A stretch of 64,000 nt of DNA, taken from Endocalyx cinctus (Eukaryota; Ascomycota; Sordariomycetes; Amphisphaeriales; Apiosporaceae). The stretch is taken from contig BCKC01000001.1 in NCBI GenBank assembly GCA_001600455.1, positions 3,746,441-3,810,440 on the forward strand. The letters are read 5' to 3'. The notes beneath the pieces are model-generated. The model did no database searches, had not been told where the DNA came from, and saw nothing but the letters and a program-made list of their open reading frames with translations. This document shows positions 23,468-35,759 of this stretch, piece by piece; position 1 is the first letter of the stretch; each line of letters starts with the position of its first letter. Both the position numbers and the translations under genes were made by a program.

Positions 23468-24673
23468 GATATGATGATGAACAATTTGTTTAAGAAGAAT
23501 ATGGACTAGGTACTGGGTAATTTGAGAGAAATTGCTGTTGGATTGATGACTACCTAGGTAACCATCAATTGCGTATCGGAGTAGGTTTTGTATAGTATGA
23601 ATTTTGAAGGTCAAAGATTTTGAGATCTTCACTCATATTGAAAATATATTCCCGGTACCCCAAAATCCATTTACTACTTAGGTACCGTATTCAGTACTTG
23701 GTAAATGACATCCGTGGATAAGATCTGATCGAATCCCGTACCCCAAGGCTTAACACGGCCTAGGTGATATTTCCAGCCTTAGTTAACATATGCGTACTAA
23801 ATCCCGCTTTTCCGCATTTCGAAGTCCAACCAACACCCGATTCCAATGGACCGAGCTAGGGAGCTGGAGAGCTGAGGGTGTGGGTGTTAAACTTCGGTTA
23901 TAAGCATATATAATTTGTTACAAATAGGAGCTTGGCAAACACGAAGTTTAGCGAGAGGAAGAAGCCAATTTCAGCAGGAACTGAATACTACACTACTGTG
24001 ACCAACAGAAGATAGACGCCCTTACCCGTAAAAGTTATGCAGCCTACACTAGATGCGTCCTCGGGTATGCACAGTACTAAATTGCTTGCGTGTATCCTCT
24101 GAGGGACTTGTCACACTGAAGATCGGCGCGGAAGAAGTTGTGTTGGTGACGGAGAAATACTAGAAATACCTTGCTCGCTCTACAAACGTAACTTTCTAAA
24201 TTCACACCCTCCCTATAGGTACCTCTACTTTTATGTAAGTAGGTCGGCATTGGTCAGAACATTGTTACTTCAATGTTGTAGTTCGTTGCGTTTTAACACC
24301 AAGTTTGGGGGCTATTTTCGGTAAGCTCGTTATGACGGCTCATAGTTGCATATTATTTGTGCTGCTATAGGCTCAAGATGTAGGCTGGTAGGTAGGTACC
24401 TACAAGGTACTTTAAGTACTTAAGATAAATTCCTACGTACACATTCGACGCACCACAACTCCAATCCCGGTCCCTGCCCACCCTACACTCATCATGCAAT
24501 GTCACCCTTTTCATATCCTGCGTTATAACTGATTGATATAACAACCATTAATCTGATAGAATTCTGTGCAACTTCAGCCTTTCCATGATCCCACTCCTTT
24601 GTTTTTAGTTCCCCCCTCATCTTTTTTTCCTCGTCTTCTCTCCCATCCATCTTTTCATCCTTATTTCTTCGTC
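23468..24673. promoter_or_regulatory. Shared divergent promoter region of the two P450 genes
   Basis: 1.2 kb separate the start codons of the two outward-facing P450s, so both promoters must lie here. Repeated GGTACCTAC and AAGTACTTAAG palindromes occur near 24390-24425, and a pyrimidine-rich tract precedes the right-hand start codon. I saw no clear CGG-N-CCG zinc-cluster site. Confidence 0.45.
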
Positions 24674-26365
24674 ATGTCATTCGAATCTTCAACCATCCTC
24701 ATTTGTATTGGGTTGATTAGCATATCGTTTTTCCTCGGTCGCAAGATGTTAGGCCATGACCCCCGCGAACCTCCTTTAGCTCCGCAGTCGATTCCCATTG
24801 TCGGTCATATGGTGCGGTTGTCCAAGAGTAAATTCAACTACTATGTTGACCTCAGGTATATTTATGTGCCGCGCCAATCTGATTTCCCGTGACTGACCTG
24901 ATAGTAGTAAAAAGACGGACTCCCCTATCTTCACCTTGTCCCTCCCGGGACAAAAGATGTATATCGTGACCAAGCCGGAGCTCATTCAGGCCATTCAGAA
25001 GCAGCACAAGACGCTTGCATTCCCTCCTATTGAAGCAAAGTTTGCGTCCACCGTCTGTGGAGCTAGCCTCGAGACTCAAAATATACTGAGTCAAAATGTT
25101 AACGGCGATGAAGGTGATTTTGGACTTTCCATGGAGTCGTACGCTGCGATGAGAGCTGCGCTCAAGCCGGGGCCGGACCTTGATGACATGAATCGTGTCA
25201 TGGTCAAGGAGATAGCGCAATCGCTCGATATGCTACAACCATTAAAAACAGAATCCCGAGAGATTGGCCTATACATATGGCTAAGAGACGTCATCACTAC
25301 AGCCACCACTAGGTCTGTGTACGGTCCGATGAATCCATATGAGGATAAAGCTATTGCCGATGCTTTCTGGTAAGATAATGGCCACTTCGCGTAAGTTGAT
25401 GAAAGATTATTCTGATTTAATCTGTGACTAGGCAATTCGAAAGTGGCTTGATGTCGATATTGGTTGGTTTTCTTCCGTCCATTACAGCTCGAAAGCCCAT
25501 CGCTGCTCGGACCAAGGTTGCCAAAGCCTTCGAAGAGTATTACAAAGCCGGAGGAGTGAAAAAAGCGTCTGCTTTAGCTCAGAAGCGATACCAGGCCGAG
25601 ATTGACAACAATGTGCCGTTAGAAGATATCGCCCGTTATGAAGTAGGAGGTTCAATTGCGACTTTAGTGAACACAGCCCCTGCGGCCTTTTGGACTCTTC
25701 TACTTTTGCATTTGCACCCGAATCTGCTCAATAATATTCGCAAGGAGATTGATGCATGCACGAACGTGGAAATAAAGAGCGACTCTACCGTCGTCAGAAC
25801 GATCAATATTACTAGCCTTAAGGAGAACTGCCCGTTACTACTGTCTTCTTACCAGGAGGTCCTGCGTCATCGTTCGATGGGAACCTCTGTGCGAGAAGTG
25901 ATGGAAGATACCTATCTTGACAAATGGCTTCTTAAGAAAGGGACTATGCTACAAATGCCTAGCCGAATCATACACCAGGATTCTAATCTCTGGGGCTCCG
26001 ATGTTGCTGACTTTAATCCTCGCAGATTTCTTCCTGAGGAAAGGAAAAATCGCCCTCATGACGTATGCTTCCGTGCATTTGGCGGTGGCAAGACTTTGTG
26101 CCCCGGCCGCCACTTTGCAACTAATGAAATTCTTGCTGTTGTTGCCGTGTTTATTTCAAGGCTAGATATGGAACCCAAAGACGGCAAATGGACCCTTCCA
26201 ACAAGCGCAAATACGAATGTTGCTGCAGTTCTTATGGAGCCGGATGACGATATTCAAGTTGATATCAAGCTACGGAAGGGCTTTGAAGATGTTGTATGGG
26301 CCGTCGAGTTGGATCAATCCGAGAAAGTCTTTTCCATGGTGACGGAAGATAATGAAGAGCTTTAG
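24674..26365 (+). CDS. Cytochrome P450 (CYP7/CYP8-like fungal clade)
   Basis: Exons 24674-24855, 24908-25369 and 25432-26365 (introns 52 and 62 nt; an alternative acceptor 3 bases earlier is also in frame) give 525 residues. The start chosen is the ATG just before the anchor STILICIGLISISFFLG. An upstream in-frame ATG-like start would add a Pro/Phe-rich leader without family similarity. The motifs are proline-rich PREPPLAPQSIPIVGH, I-helix ATLVNTAPAAFW (Asn-Thr in place of the usual acidic-Thr pair, as in the CYP7/8 type), ExxR in YQEVLRHRS, and heme loop FGGGKTLCPGRHFA with Cys438. It is divergent from the other P450 and about 5.7 kb beyond the PKS. A tailoring step on the polyketide is likely but inferred; sterol or fatty-acid oxidation is the alternative. 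Confidence 0.88.
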
Positions 26366-29300
26366 TCATGCTAGGTTATGTCGTAGTAAACAATATTTCA
26401 CTCACATCGGTGGTGTGATTACCTATATAAAGCATCATACCCGATCAGGTTGTCGAGGACGTTCGTTTTGATTTGTGACTTTATGGTATGTGGCCGATAT
26501 CTCCTAATTACCGCCTCATAGTAACTACCAGATACCTAGGTAGGTTTAGCATATTCGACTCTACATACCTGACTAGTGAAAAAATCTATGTAAGTCAGGA
26601 AGACTCACCCATATACCTAAGTTTAGGCTGTACCTAGTTGTACGTACCGCGAAATGCTATGTGACAGAGTGCCTAAGGTTGCTTTTAAGAATTATGCTGT
26701 AAGATTTCAGCAAGCTTTTACTCCTTACACGCTTTTCCAAGGCCAACGAGTTGAATTCATAGTACCTCAAGGTCAATAGAAATCCCCATACATAATAAAT
26801 TGCTTAGAATATTTCCTGACAAAATTTACGTGAAAGATGCACATACTGGATGGGGAACACTTTGCAGGAATTAATAGGTTATATTGCATTGAGTATCTGA
26901 GAATTGGCATCTCACGCCCTGCGCTTGTTCGGGGATCAACTACCCTCGGAATCGATGGTGTAGAGGTGTAGAGGTGTAGAGCCGAGATGACGGGCTGGAA
27001 GGAACGTGGTCTGACCCACGATGGATGTAAAATATTGCGGAATGTTCAATTTTTTAATCAATATATGAGCTATAATTGACTCAATGTTGTCCTACAATCT
27101 GAATTAGTATTGAAACAGGAAAGCTTTCTCTCCACTGATTACAGGCTCACGACCAGGGAAACGATGACAGAGAAATCAACTGAATATCGATATGTACCTA
27201 ATCAGGCAGCTATGGATATGCAAAGCTAATCCTCGGTGAAATAATGAGTTGGAATGCGAATATATGGGAAAACGAGTGTGATATGTATTGTGTAAAAGTG
27301 ACCGTGACGGAACTATGTCAGCGGCTAGTTGGGGCTAGGTACAATCTAAGAGCCCACTTATTGTTATATAACATTCGTTGTGACACTTGTTATCAGCTAG
27401 CTAGGTGAGCCCATACAACCCCCTAAAAAGACCACCTAGGGATTTAGCATTTTCGAAATGATCGTATCGAGTGCGCCTCTTTATTTAACCGAGAGTCCTT
27501 AGAGACTCGTAGTCGTTGTTCGATGTCTAACTTAGATTCCTTCTCCACCCCTCCTCATTGTAAGGTTATCAGGGTATGAGATAGGGACGCTAGGAAAGCT
27601 TATGGGTAGAATTATTATTGTATTAATCCTTAAAGGTTATGAAGTTATATCCGGGCCTTTTTCTGGTATTTATTACACTAGTCCCAGCCCATATTCGAGC
27701 TCGGTTATAATTACAATATATGTGGGTTTTAGTTACGAGACGAACGCCACTAACCCTCGCTACGCTTCGGGTCACCTGACCATTGTGCGGCTAGAGGCCG
27801 GTTGTCAGGCTGAGCCTTAGCTCCCAGCCTTACATATTGTAGCAGAAAATGCTGCTAGGAATTATCTCTAGAATAAATTGAAGTATTAAATGTCATCGCC
27901 ATATCTACCGGGAGATAATAGAGAATAAACATTAGTCAGAGTATAGAAAATACGGAAAAGAATCATAATATATAAGAGTGAGAAGAGCATACGGAGTATG
28001 AAGTAAGTAGAGAGAAAGGGAAAGAAAGTAATAAAGAGAATAGATACGAGTAACATGCGGTTTAAAGTCGGAATATTTTCTATAAAAATGAAAAATCTGT
28101 TGAGAAATGTAAAGCAGGGCTTGCCTTAATACTTTGTGTGTGATATATCAGACATATTTACAGAGGTATCATTTTATGGCAAGAATTTGTGTGTGGCCTA
28201 TAGTCTGTGGAGATCTAGACTGGATTCTGGGGGCATTGAGGGCTGCATTAAGGCTTTGCAACAGGGCCCCATAGGGCCCACCACCTTCCTATTAGGTGGA
28301 GACTCCCATAGGGGCTCCCATAAATAAGTCTTTTCACATATTAAGCTTCCCATCATATTATGCTTTTTTCAGAAAAGAAGAAGAAAAAAAACTATTCAAA
28401 GTTAATAAAAAAAAATTAAACATTGATTATTCTTACGATTATTCGTTTACTCCCATGGGGCTTATAGGTGTCCTATGGGACTCCCACGGATGTGTGGGGG
28501 CCTAGAGTGAGATGGGAGTATAGAATCTTAATTGTTAGATAATATGAACGATAGGTATGTGTAGAGACTCCCATGAGCTATGATATTGAAACTAGCAGAA
28601 GAGCTCACACTGCCTACGATAAAATTTATAGACTCAGCTATGAAACAAAGTAGGTACCGTAAGACAAAGAATTCTTGCTGTAATTACCACCAGATGGAAA
28701 GGGAACTGGAATTATCGTTACATGTTCATGTTCTTGTTTAATTACCTTGTATAAAAGTCTAATCTAAGTATCTTTTATTATTTTATATGAGAGCCACTTA
28801 ACAACCGCAGGCTCTTGAGTAAATATCCACTTTATGTGAGTATATAAGGTTGTTTAGTGTTTATGAAGTGGGATTTGTCACGTGAGCAATTTCAGAGTCA
28901 ACCGTTAGGCTTAAGAAGAGCGTTTCGAATCTACTGAATTACCTAGGAACGATACTATGTTGTCGGTATGTAAAAAAAAAAAAAACAATAGTACAGCGTA
29001 TGTGTGAACTAATTGGACTGCAGTCCTCTCCCCCCCTGGATGCCATTGGCCCTTCCATTAAAAGGGTAAGCTCACTCTCTTTAGAGTGTAATACCTCATA
29101 CCATAGTTGTAAAGCTATATTAAGGCCGGTGCAGTCTGGTTCCAAGAGGTATAGTCCTCCAACCCTCTGATCCATATCTAATTATTCAGCTTGTCATGGT
29201 TGGTATGTTGGGTGGCCGCACGCAGCGATATATTTTGAGATTTTGAGTAGCTTTCATCTTGAAGTGGCAGATCTATTTACCGATGTTTCCCCCTTTGAAC

Positions 29301-30104
29301 TTAGATTAGTTACTTCTCTACGCTCAGTGCTCACGTCGACTGCTCAAAACCCCATAAATGAGTTAGTTATCAGGTACATTGTGGGGCGCTGATCATTGAA
29401 GCAATTAGATAGTATATAATTACTCCGTAAACCTGGTAGATTTGATTCCAGTATATTTTCATGATAGGTAATACAATTATGATTCTCAGTATAGACAAAG
29501 ATTAAAGAAATTTAATATGACTTAAAATAATAATAGGCAAACTACTAAGTACTTACTACGCAGCCGATGTTTCATTCAGTTTATACTATACAAATTGGTA
29601 TTCCTTCATCGATACCTGATACAGACCCAGATGGCAGACCCAGTCTGCCAGTATGACAGGACCTCGTTATCTCGCCTCCTGAATCACATGCAAAAAAATA
29701 ACATGAAAATAAGGAAGAAAATGATCGCCAAGACCGACTTTCTCTACCCCAGACTTCTTACCTAATCGGGATTTCCCAATGCCGTCATCTTAAGCAGGGA
29801 TTACTTTCTACTTAGCGCATATTCAGCAGCTGTCTACAGGGCAGTTTGCGATTGAAAATGACCATCTTCTTTCATTCCTCATTCATTCATTCTCCTTCTC
29901 CTCGGCATAGTCTCACGCGTTTTGTCGTCTAAATTGTTGAAAATTCTTCCTAATGACTTGATATCGAAAATCATCTTCATTCTTTCTTTTCTTTTTTCAA
30001 AATTCATATCCATCCTTTCTCAGGTTCACCGTCGCGCGCCATACGATCCGAATCTTCTCTCCCTGCCGAAACCGTACATAATTAAAATAGCCGAGGCAGA
30101 AGAA
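26366..30104. other. Long repeat-bearing intergenic region
   Basis: 3.7 kb separate the metabolite locus from the conserved block. Contents: a GGTGTAGA tandem near 26959-26981, the third TGTAAGG repeat (27559-27834), a weak inverted repeat around 28300-28485 with ACTCCCATAGG-like arms, and an A-tract near 28973-28985. The last 200 bases are probably the 5' leader of the peroxisomal-protein gene. No intact gene is visible. Confidence 0.5.
27559..27834 (+). repeat. TGTAAGG-ended dispersed repeat, copy 3 (solitary, near complete)
   Basis: 276 bp beginning TGTAAGGTTATCAGGGTATG and ending CTCCCAGCCTTACA. It matches copy 1 in inverted orientation and copy 2 in the same orientation. This copy defines the outer ends best. 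I see no obvious target-site duplication and no coding potential. Confidence 0.7.
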
Positions 30105-31132
30105 ATGGCGTCCACGTTAGAGGCTGTGAAGGTTAGCAACAACAACGACCGCATTCTTGCCTATGCTGTCTCATAAAAAGTTAAATTAAATTTTTAACAA
30201 ACTATGAACAAATATTTCAATCAGATCAAAAACTTTTAACATTCAATTTCAATTCACTATGCTAACTCTTCAATCTTCCTCCAATTTCAACAGGCCTCCC
30301 TCGAGCGCATCATCCTCGACCCGGCGAACCGCGACCTGCTGGCGATCGTGAAGGGAGCGAGGAATGGCGCCGTCTACGGCGCGAAAGTGCGTTTCCCGCA
30401 CGCCCTCGTCATGATTTTCCTCTTCCGGTCGGGAAGCTTCCGTCAGAAAGTCGGGCTCGTCTTTCGCGCCACCCGCACCCACGCCCGCAATTTAGCCAAG
30501 TTCGCTACCATATATAAGCTGTCGTGCTATATACTGAAACACTACGGTCCCACGCCGGGGAAGGAGGGTGAGTCCTTGTTCTTCTCTTTTTACTTTATGG
30601 ATGGAAACAAAGTGGGCAACCTTAAGTTGGGAGGGAAAATAGTTCAGGAGAAGGAGAGATTGGCTGAGAGAAGGAGACCAACGAGATCTTCATGACTATA
30701 CTTATCACAAATGCTTACTTAAAACATCCAGGCCCCTACGACACAATGCTCGCCGGTCTATTAGGCGGGTACCTAGTCTTCGGCGGGCGATCGCCTCGGA
30801 CGGGCAAGATCTCCTCGGTAAACCAGCAAATATGCGTCTACGTCTTCGCCCGGGTGGTCCTAGGTTTGGCGCGGTTAGCGGTCAAGCCGACGACGAACGG
30901 CGTGTCGCCCTCGGCCTGGACGATGCCGTGGGTGTCGGAGCCCTCGCGGTCGGCCGCGGTAAGCTATTACGCTTGGCCCGTCTTCGCCGCCGCCTCGTGG
31001 GCCATGGTTATGCACCTCTTCCGATGGTACCCCGAAGACCTGCAGCCCAGTCTCCGCAGCAGCATGAATTACATCTACCTCCAGTCGAATGAATGGGACG
31101 GCCTGAGGAACTTCATCTGGCATAATAAGTGA
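30105..31132 (+). CDS. pxmp4: Peroxisomal membrane protein 4 (PMP24/PXMP4-type, Tim17/22/23 family)
   Basis: Exons 30105-30131, 30294-30567 and 30732-31132 give 233 residues. The chain matches PXMP4 along its length: a short N-terminal helix, then KGARNGAVYGAKVRFPHALV, the FLFRSGSFRQKV segment, GGYLVFGG, INxQ-like SVNQQICVY, and the C-terminal LQPSLRSSMNYIYLQSNEW. The family is an integral membrane protein of peroxisomes related to the Tim17 translocase group; its exact function is unsettled. Both introns are about 162 nt, longer than most in this window, and the first is preceded by a nine-codon exon. That start is chosen because the joined frame MASTLEAVK-ASLERI fits the family. A 5' leader frame at 29922 is probably untranslated. 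Confidence 0.9.
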
Positions 31133-31501
31133 GAGATGAGAGTCGAAGATAATTAATAGTATATATTATGATACAGGCGATTGGAATGTTCGCCTGAGGA
31201 GACGTCATTATATAAATTTCTCCTGTTGTGTTTGTCATGAGTCGCAGTTCTCTTACATAGAGGCGTTTGCGGAGTTCTTCTTTGGGTACATACATAAGAA
31301 ATTTTGAATTGATCAATTTAGAAGGGCAGTACGGTGACCTGCTTACGTATCGCGAAGAGAGTGATTGTTACCTTCATGTTTTTCGGTCACATAGTGAGAA
31401 CTTTTTTAAATATATGTCTGGAGCAGTGAAGAATATTCTTCCAATTGAATTTTGCCTTGGAGCATTAATTTACAAGTGTTTTGTCTATACTGTATATATC
31501 T
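31133..31501. other. Convergent 3' intergenic
   Basis: 369 bases between two convergent genes. It is AT-rich and serves as 3' untranslated and terminator sequence for both. No gene is seen. Confidence 0.5.
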
Positions 31502-32836
31502 CTATAAATGTTTCCATCCGTTTGACCACATAATCTGCATTTCATTAATCAAACAGGCAACCCCAGGTTCGTATCTAGGTGCCGCTCCGTCGGGAGTCTC
31601 GTCCTTCCACTGCTCAAGCCGCTTCTGCACCGCCCGCGTCTCCAATTGAGTCTGGATGCCCACACGCCAGCTCTGGACGCGGTTGACCCACATCCCGATC
31701 ACAGTCCAGAAAGGACTGGGGAATCGATTTGTCCTGATCGTGTGATAGGCTCCGACGCTGTACCCTACCCGGACGTTGGGGTTTAGCCATACCCCTTTTT
31801 CGGAGGTAAGAGGGTTATCTGCGTGGATCAAACAACATTCAGAGCCCTCGAGATGCAGGTCTGCGAGGCTGTCGTCTATCCCGCGAAACTCGAGTGGTCG
31901 ACTCTGGTAGAATGGCGCCGAGTCGAAGGCTACGATCCCGTTCCAACAAGACGTCACCCTTATGGGGGCATTGGCTTCAGCCGCGACCCTCGAGGTGGGT
32001 GACTGGAACCAGGGCCAATAAAGGGAAATGGTTTTCAGGCCCATATCGTCACGGAGAGCGAATGTGTCGTAATAAGCTGGCGCCGATTTATAATCCATAG
32101 AGCATGCGGCGGCATACTCGTCGTCACGGGTATCGAATAAAGTAACAATGTCCTCAGTCTAGCCTTATAGTTAGTCTCCAAGCGTCTGCAGTAATGAAAT
32201 AGAGAAGTCGCGAAAAGGCTGCCATACATCAAATACAACGTCGTTGATCCAAAGGACCTTGTCAAAAACTTTACCTTCGCTTTCCAACTGCTTCAATGGT
32301 GCCATTGCTTGGTTTCGGACCCTTGCAAGGTACGGTATTCGGCGCATCTCGAATTGTTTTTCTGCAGTATTCCATATCCATCCCGACTCCCTATATCCAG
32401 GAAGTGGACGGGTCTCAATCTCTTCTAATTGTTCCCATACGGTCAGGCCGAGGCTTATGCTATTCGGGACGTTTCTTGCATCGAGTCCTTCTTTCAATTC
32501 CATCAAGGCTTCCTTAGATCCGTCCTGGGAACCGGACTCGATCGCGGAAAAGTAGACATTATCGGCACCGAAATAGTCCACCAAATCTAAAACGGCATTG
32601 TTCCACGCCGACCTTAGTATGATTTCCGTATTGCGATGTACCGAGGCGATAAAGACGGTGGTATTCCGTGGGTTCGTCGTGGTGGATCGTCGAGAACGAT
32701 ACTCGGACAGGGGTGTCCTGTAAGTGTCGGAGCGTCGACGGACGAGGAGGACGGCGTCAATGAAGAAGAGGAAGAAGAAAAAGAGAAGAATAGGGCGCTG
32801 GTACGTACGCCGAAAACGGCGGTAACTGAAGAGCAT
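31502..32836 (-). CDS. GT69 alpha-1,3-mannosyltransferase (CMT1/CAP59 family)
   Basis: Two exons, 32836-32228 and 32158-31502, give 421 residues; the 69-nt intron has a good CTAAC branch site. Residues about 14-33 form a signal anchor (LLFFFFLFFIDAVLL), as expected for a type II Golgi glycosyltransferase. Family signatures: VFIASVHRNTEIILRSAWN, DNVYFSAIESGSQDGSK, RVRNQAMAPL, VLWINDVVF joined by splicing to TEDIVTLFDT, then YAAACSMDY, RVTSCWNGIVAFDS and SECCLIHAD. The relatives transfer mannose in capsule, cell-wall or glycosphingolipid glycans. In a non-capsulated ascomycete the role is presumably wall or glycolipid mannosylation. All motifs are intact. Confidence 0.9.
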
Positions 32837-33619
32837 CTAGAGATGCTTTAGAGAGGTACTCATACAAAGGAAAGGTTACGTCGGAAGTGGGAAGGCGAGG
32901 CTTTACGCGATAGCATTCTCCGCCGATCTTCTTGAAGCTTCTTCTACCCCTGTTCTCCCTAAACTTATATCAAGCATAAAACTCATGGGAGAGATGACGG
33001 AAGTAAGGGAATTCTATAAAACAAAAATCATACAAAAATGAATTGGGATTGGGAAATCAGCCCATATATTCTAAGGCAAAGTACGTACAGTGTACGTACC
33101 TAGGTAACATAAAGTTAAGGAGATGGACATAACTTGATAAACTCCAAGCATTCCAAGAGGTTCTAAGCTTCTTGGTTTTGGTAGGATTAATTACGTGTTC
33201 AATGTATGTCTCTTCGCGACCAGAATTCACAATTCAGGGGATTGGATGGCTACTATGTACGCTAGATGACGGCTCAGCCACAACTATAATCTTAACGCTA
33301 CTTACATTGATTCTAGGGTCCATTGTTATCTTTAGTGTTTGCTACTGCCCCGTACCACGGAGTTTGGTACATGTTATCTCACTAATTGAAAAAGGTACAC
33401 CTCGGAATTAGTGTACCAACTGACACTGATGCACTGTAAAATTAGCGCTTACGTGGTTTGATGACTGCAGTAGTACAGTGCCTGAGTGCATCAATCCTCA
33501 AAATGGCCTAACCTAGAAACTAGAATTTATTCGAATTGTTCGATAATTCCCAAACGTGTTGTGACCTGTCTGCCTTGTATCTACATCATTCATGTACCTT
33601 GGCAATAATCTATTTTAAG
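32837..33619. other. Intergenic, no gene seen
   Basis: About 780 bases between the mannosyltransferase promoter side and the aldo-keto reductase remnant. No supported feature. Confidence 0.5.
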
Positions 33620-34383
33620 GATAAACTGTCCTGCGTCTGACAAAGAAGTGTTATTTACTTCTTCACCAATAGTTTCCTGAAAATTGTGAATCTCATCTAT
33701 ACTAGGACTACGGAGTACCTGTAATAACGGCCCTTTCTTGATGTCTGGCAGCATTCTAATTTCTGACAGATCTGTTCGACTTGAGTGGCCCCCAAGACGA
33801 CCCCATCCACCTCGCCCAGCAAGGGATGATAACACCCAATGCAGGGCCGTCTCAGCAGGCTTGATACCGGCGCGAGACTCGGCTCTGCCGTACCAATTCT
33901 TGAAGTGCGCGCTGTATGCGCTCCCTCCGCCTGATCCGCCGATTTCTGCTGGGACGCGACATATCAGGTTGTACTGGTTCTGGCAGACGCCAAGCTTGAC
34001 ATAACCCTTCTCCTCGCAGATGGACATAAACTTCTCTACCGTGTCAGCGTCAAAGTTGCAGGGCCTTCTCTGCGTATAAGATCATTGATATTAGCATTTT
34101 CTATTAAGGCATATACTCATTATTTGCGACTTGCTCGCCTTGCTACAGCTTATCTGGTATTGTTCATTGAGGGCCTTGGCTTGCTCTTCGAGAGGAACAA
34201 CCTTATCAGCAATGTGGGCATAGAGTATGGTCACCTTTTCGATTCTTACGCCGTTCAGGCTTTCGGTAACGCTCCGGCGGACCGCCTCTAAGTTGACGGT
34301 TGTTCTGCCGCTGCTGTTTCCTGGGAACCAGTATTAATGATAAGCCCCTTTGTCTGTGGCCTTAGCGGGGCCTAACATCCTCT
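33620..34383 (-). pseudogene. Broken aldo-keto reductase (AKR7/aflatoxin-aldehyde-reductase-like)
   Basis: Read on the minus strand, family pieces appear in order: LGPAKATDKG, then an in-frame stop, PGNSSGRTTVNLEAVRRSV, VTILYAHIADKVVPLEEQAK, CNFDADTVEKFMSICEEKGY, CQNQYNLICR, a shortened centre, and AGIKPAETALHWVL. The pieces need at least one stop read through, an uncertain junction near 34090-34150, and lack the barrel segment between QNQYNLICR and the NWYG helix. The N-terminal catalytic part is not recognisable. This looks like a decayed NADPH-dependent aldehyde reductase gene, perhaps a leftover of secondary metabolism. A short real protein from 34027 to 33590 is possible but would lack the active site. 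Confidence 0.7.
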
Positions 34384-35347
34384 CCAAAGCACCATGCTTA
34401 TCCGGCGGTTACCGAGCTGATGTGTCTAATTGAGATCTCCTAGCGACGTGAACGGTGCCGATGAATTCCGAGGCGTAGGTTACACACTCGGTCTTCAGGC
34501 CTTCTCGCGCGTCTTCTACCTGTCATTCGCGCTTTCGGGAGACGAGAGTTATCGATGTATGTATTATAAACCTAAATCATAAGATGTTGTGGCGAGCGGT
34601 TCCCTTGTTAAATGTATTGTAAGCCAGTCGTGCTTTATTCTGTTCATAATTAGAGCACCTGAAATCACACCTTTTACACGTTATAGCAAAAAGGTTGCAT
34701 TATATATACTTCAGAAATATCTCCGAGACGCTTTCTACTCTTGAACTATTGTCTTTCCAGCCCTGGGATTATTTTTTCTTCTTTCTGACGATATCAAACC
34801 TACTAGGCAGTGCAGAACCAGAAGGCTAGCTTTCACGGCATTATTCCCCCGTCTCCCTTTTATTTTGACAAAGTCATAACTTCATCGCAAGATACACACC
34901 TCTAGTCAAGAAATTCCATATGGATCATCTAGACTATTTAACTAAATCAATTTTAATCAAACAATAGAATATATCCAATAGAATATATCAATTTGACAGG
35001 GTGACTGTAGCCAGCGTACTCGGAAACTCATATATTGCGAGTATCAAGGGTAGTTGTGAAGAGAATTTCCATGAGCTTAAGCTAACTCGCGGGTTAGTTC
35101 ATCTCGGTTGGGCAATTCTCTGGCTGATATAGATATCCCCTTTCACACATCCGCAGGAAAAGTCAAGTCACGATGTTCTATTTAATAGTCTTCTTTTTGG
35201 GCTGTTTTCATACGTCTTGGGTATCTTCATAACTAGCCTCATTGTAAATTTAGGCCAGAAGTTCTGCCAAATCCGAGCAAACTATCACTGCCTGGTGCTT
35301 CATCGGCTCCCCTCGCATCCTTGCGTTTTTAACATAGTAAGGGTACA
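34384..35347. other. Intergenic with possible pseudogene upstream part
   Basis: About 960 bases. The first 150 may contain further decayed N-terminal coding sequence of the aldo-keto reductase. The rest is AT-rich 3' flank of LSM6. Nothing else is supported. Confidence 0.45.
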
Positions 35348-35759
35348 TCATGAATCGGCAGAGATATACATAACTATATTCATTAGAATTTGAAGAAAAT
35401 GAGGACATGATTAACAAACGGGTCTTACCATTATTTCCTCTGACGAAGGCATCACCGTATGTCCTTCGCTTGACACCATTGACGTACTCTTCAGTCTTCT
35501 CTAGAGCGATGTTCATATATCCATCAATAGACTGCAATTCACCTATGATTTTAAAAACAGTTAATATTGAGTTGGAAAATGATATATAAGCGTCAAAATA
35601 TGAAGTTTTGTAACCATTGATGCTTCTTGCATGGGGCTGCAACTCACCTTTATAAACGACTCCCGAGTTCAGCTTAACGGTGACAGCATTACCAACAATC
35701 TCGGAGAGGAAGCCGGCAGGGTCTTTTCCCTCGCCTTGGGTTAATGTGCCGTTTTCCAT
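35348..35759 (-). CDS. lsm6: U6 snRNA-associated Sm-like protein LSm6
   Basis: Three exons (35759-35648, 35542-35429, 35373-35348) encode 83 residues. The Sm fold is complete: FLSEIVGNAVTVKLNSGVVY (Sm1), then GELQSIDGYMNIALE, EEYVNG, and the Sm2 part YGDAFVRGNNVMYISADS. The last exon has only eight codons and was found by extending past the 55-nt intron to restore the VMYISADS end. LSm6 belongs to the LSm1-7 ring (mRNA decapping) and the LSm2-8 ring (U6 snRNA, splicing). The 105-nt first intron is stop-free in frame, so an unspliced reading gives a misleading longer protein. It is divergent from the next gene, with about 650 bases between the starts. Confidence 0.95.

Noticed and set aside
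29922..30176. An 84-codon protein before the peroxisomal membrane protein gene
   Set aside because: It overlaps the nine-codon first exon and part of intron 1 of that gene in the plus direction, and is compositionally a 5' leader.
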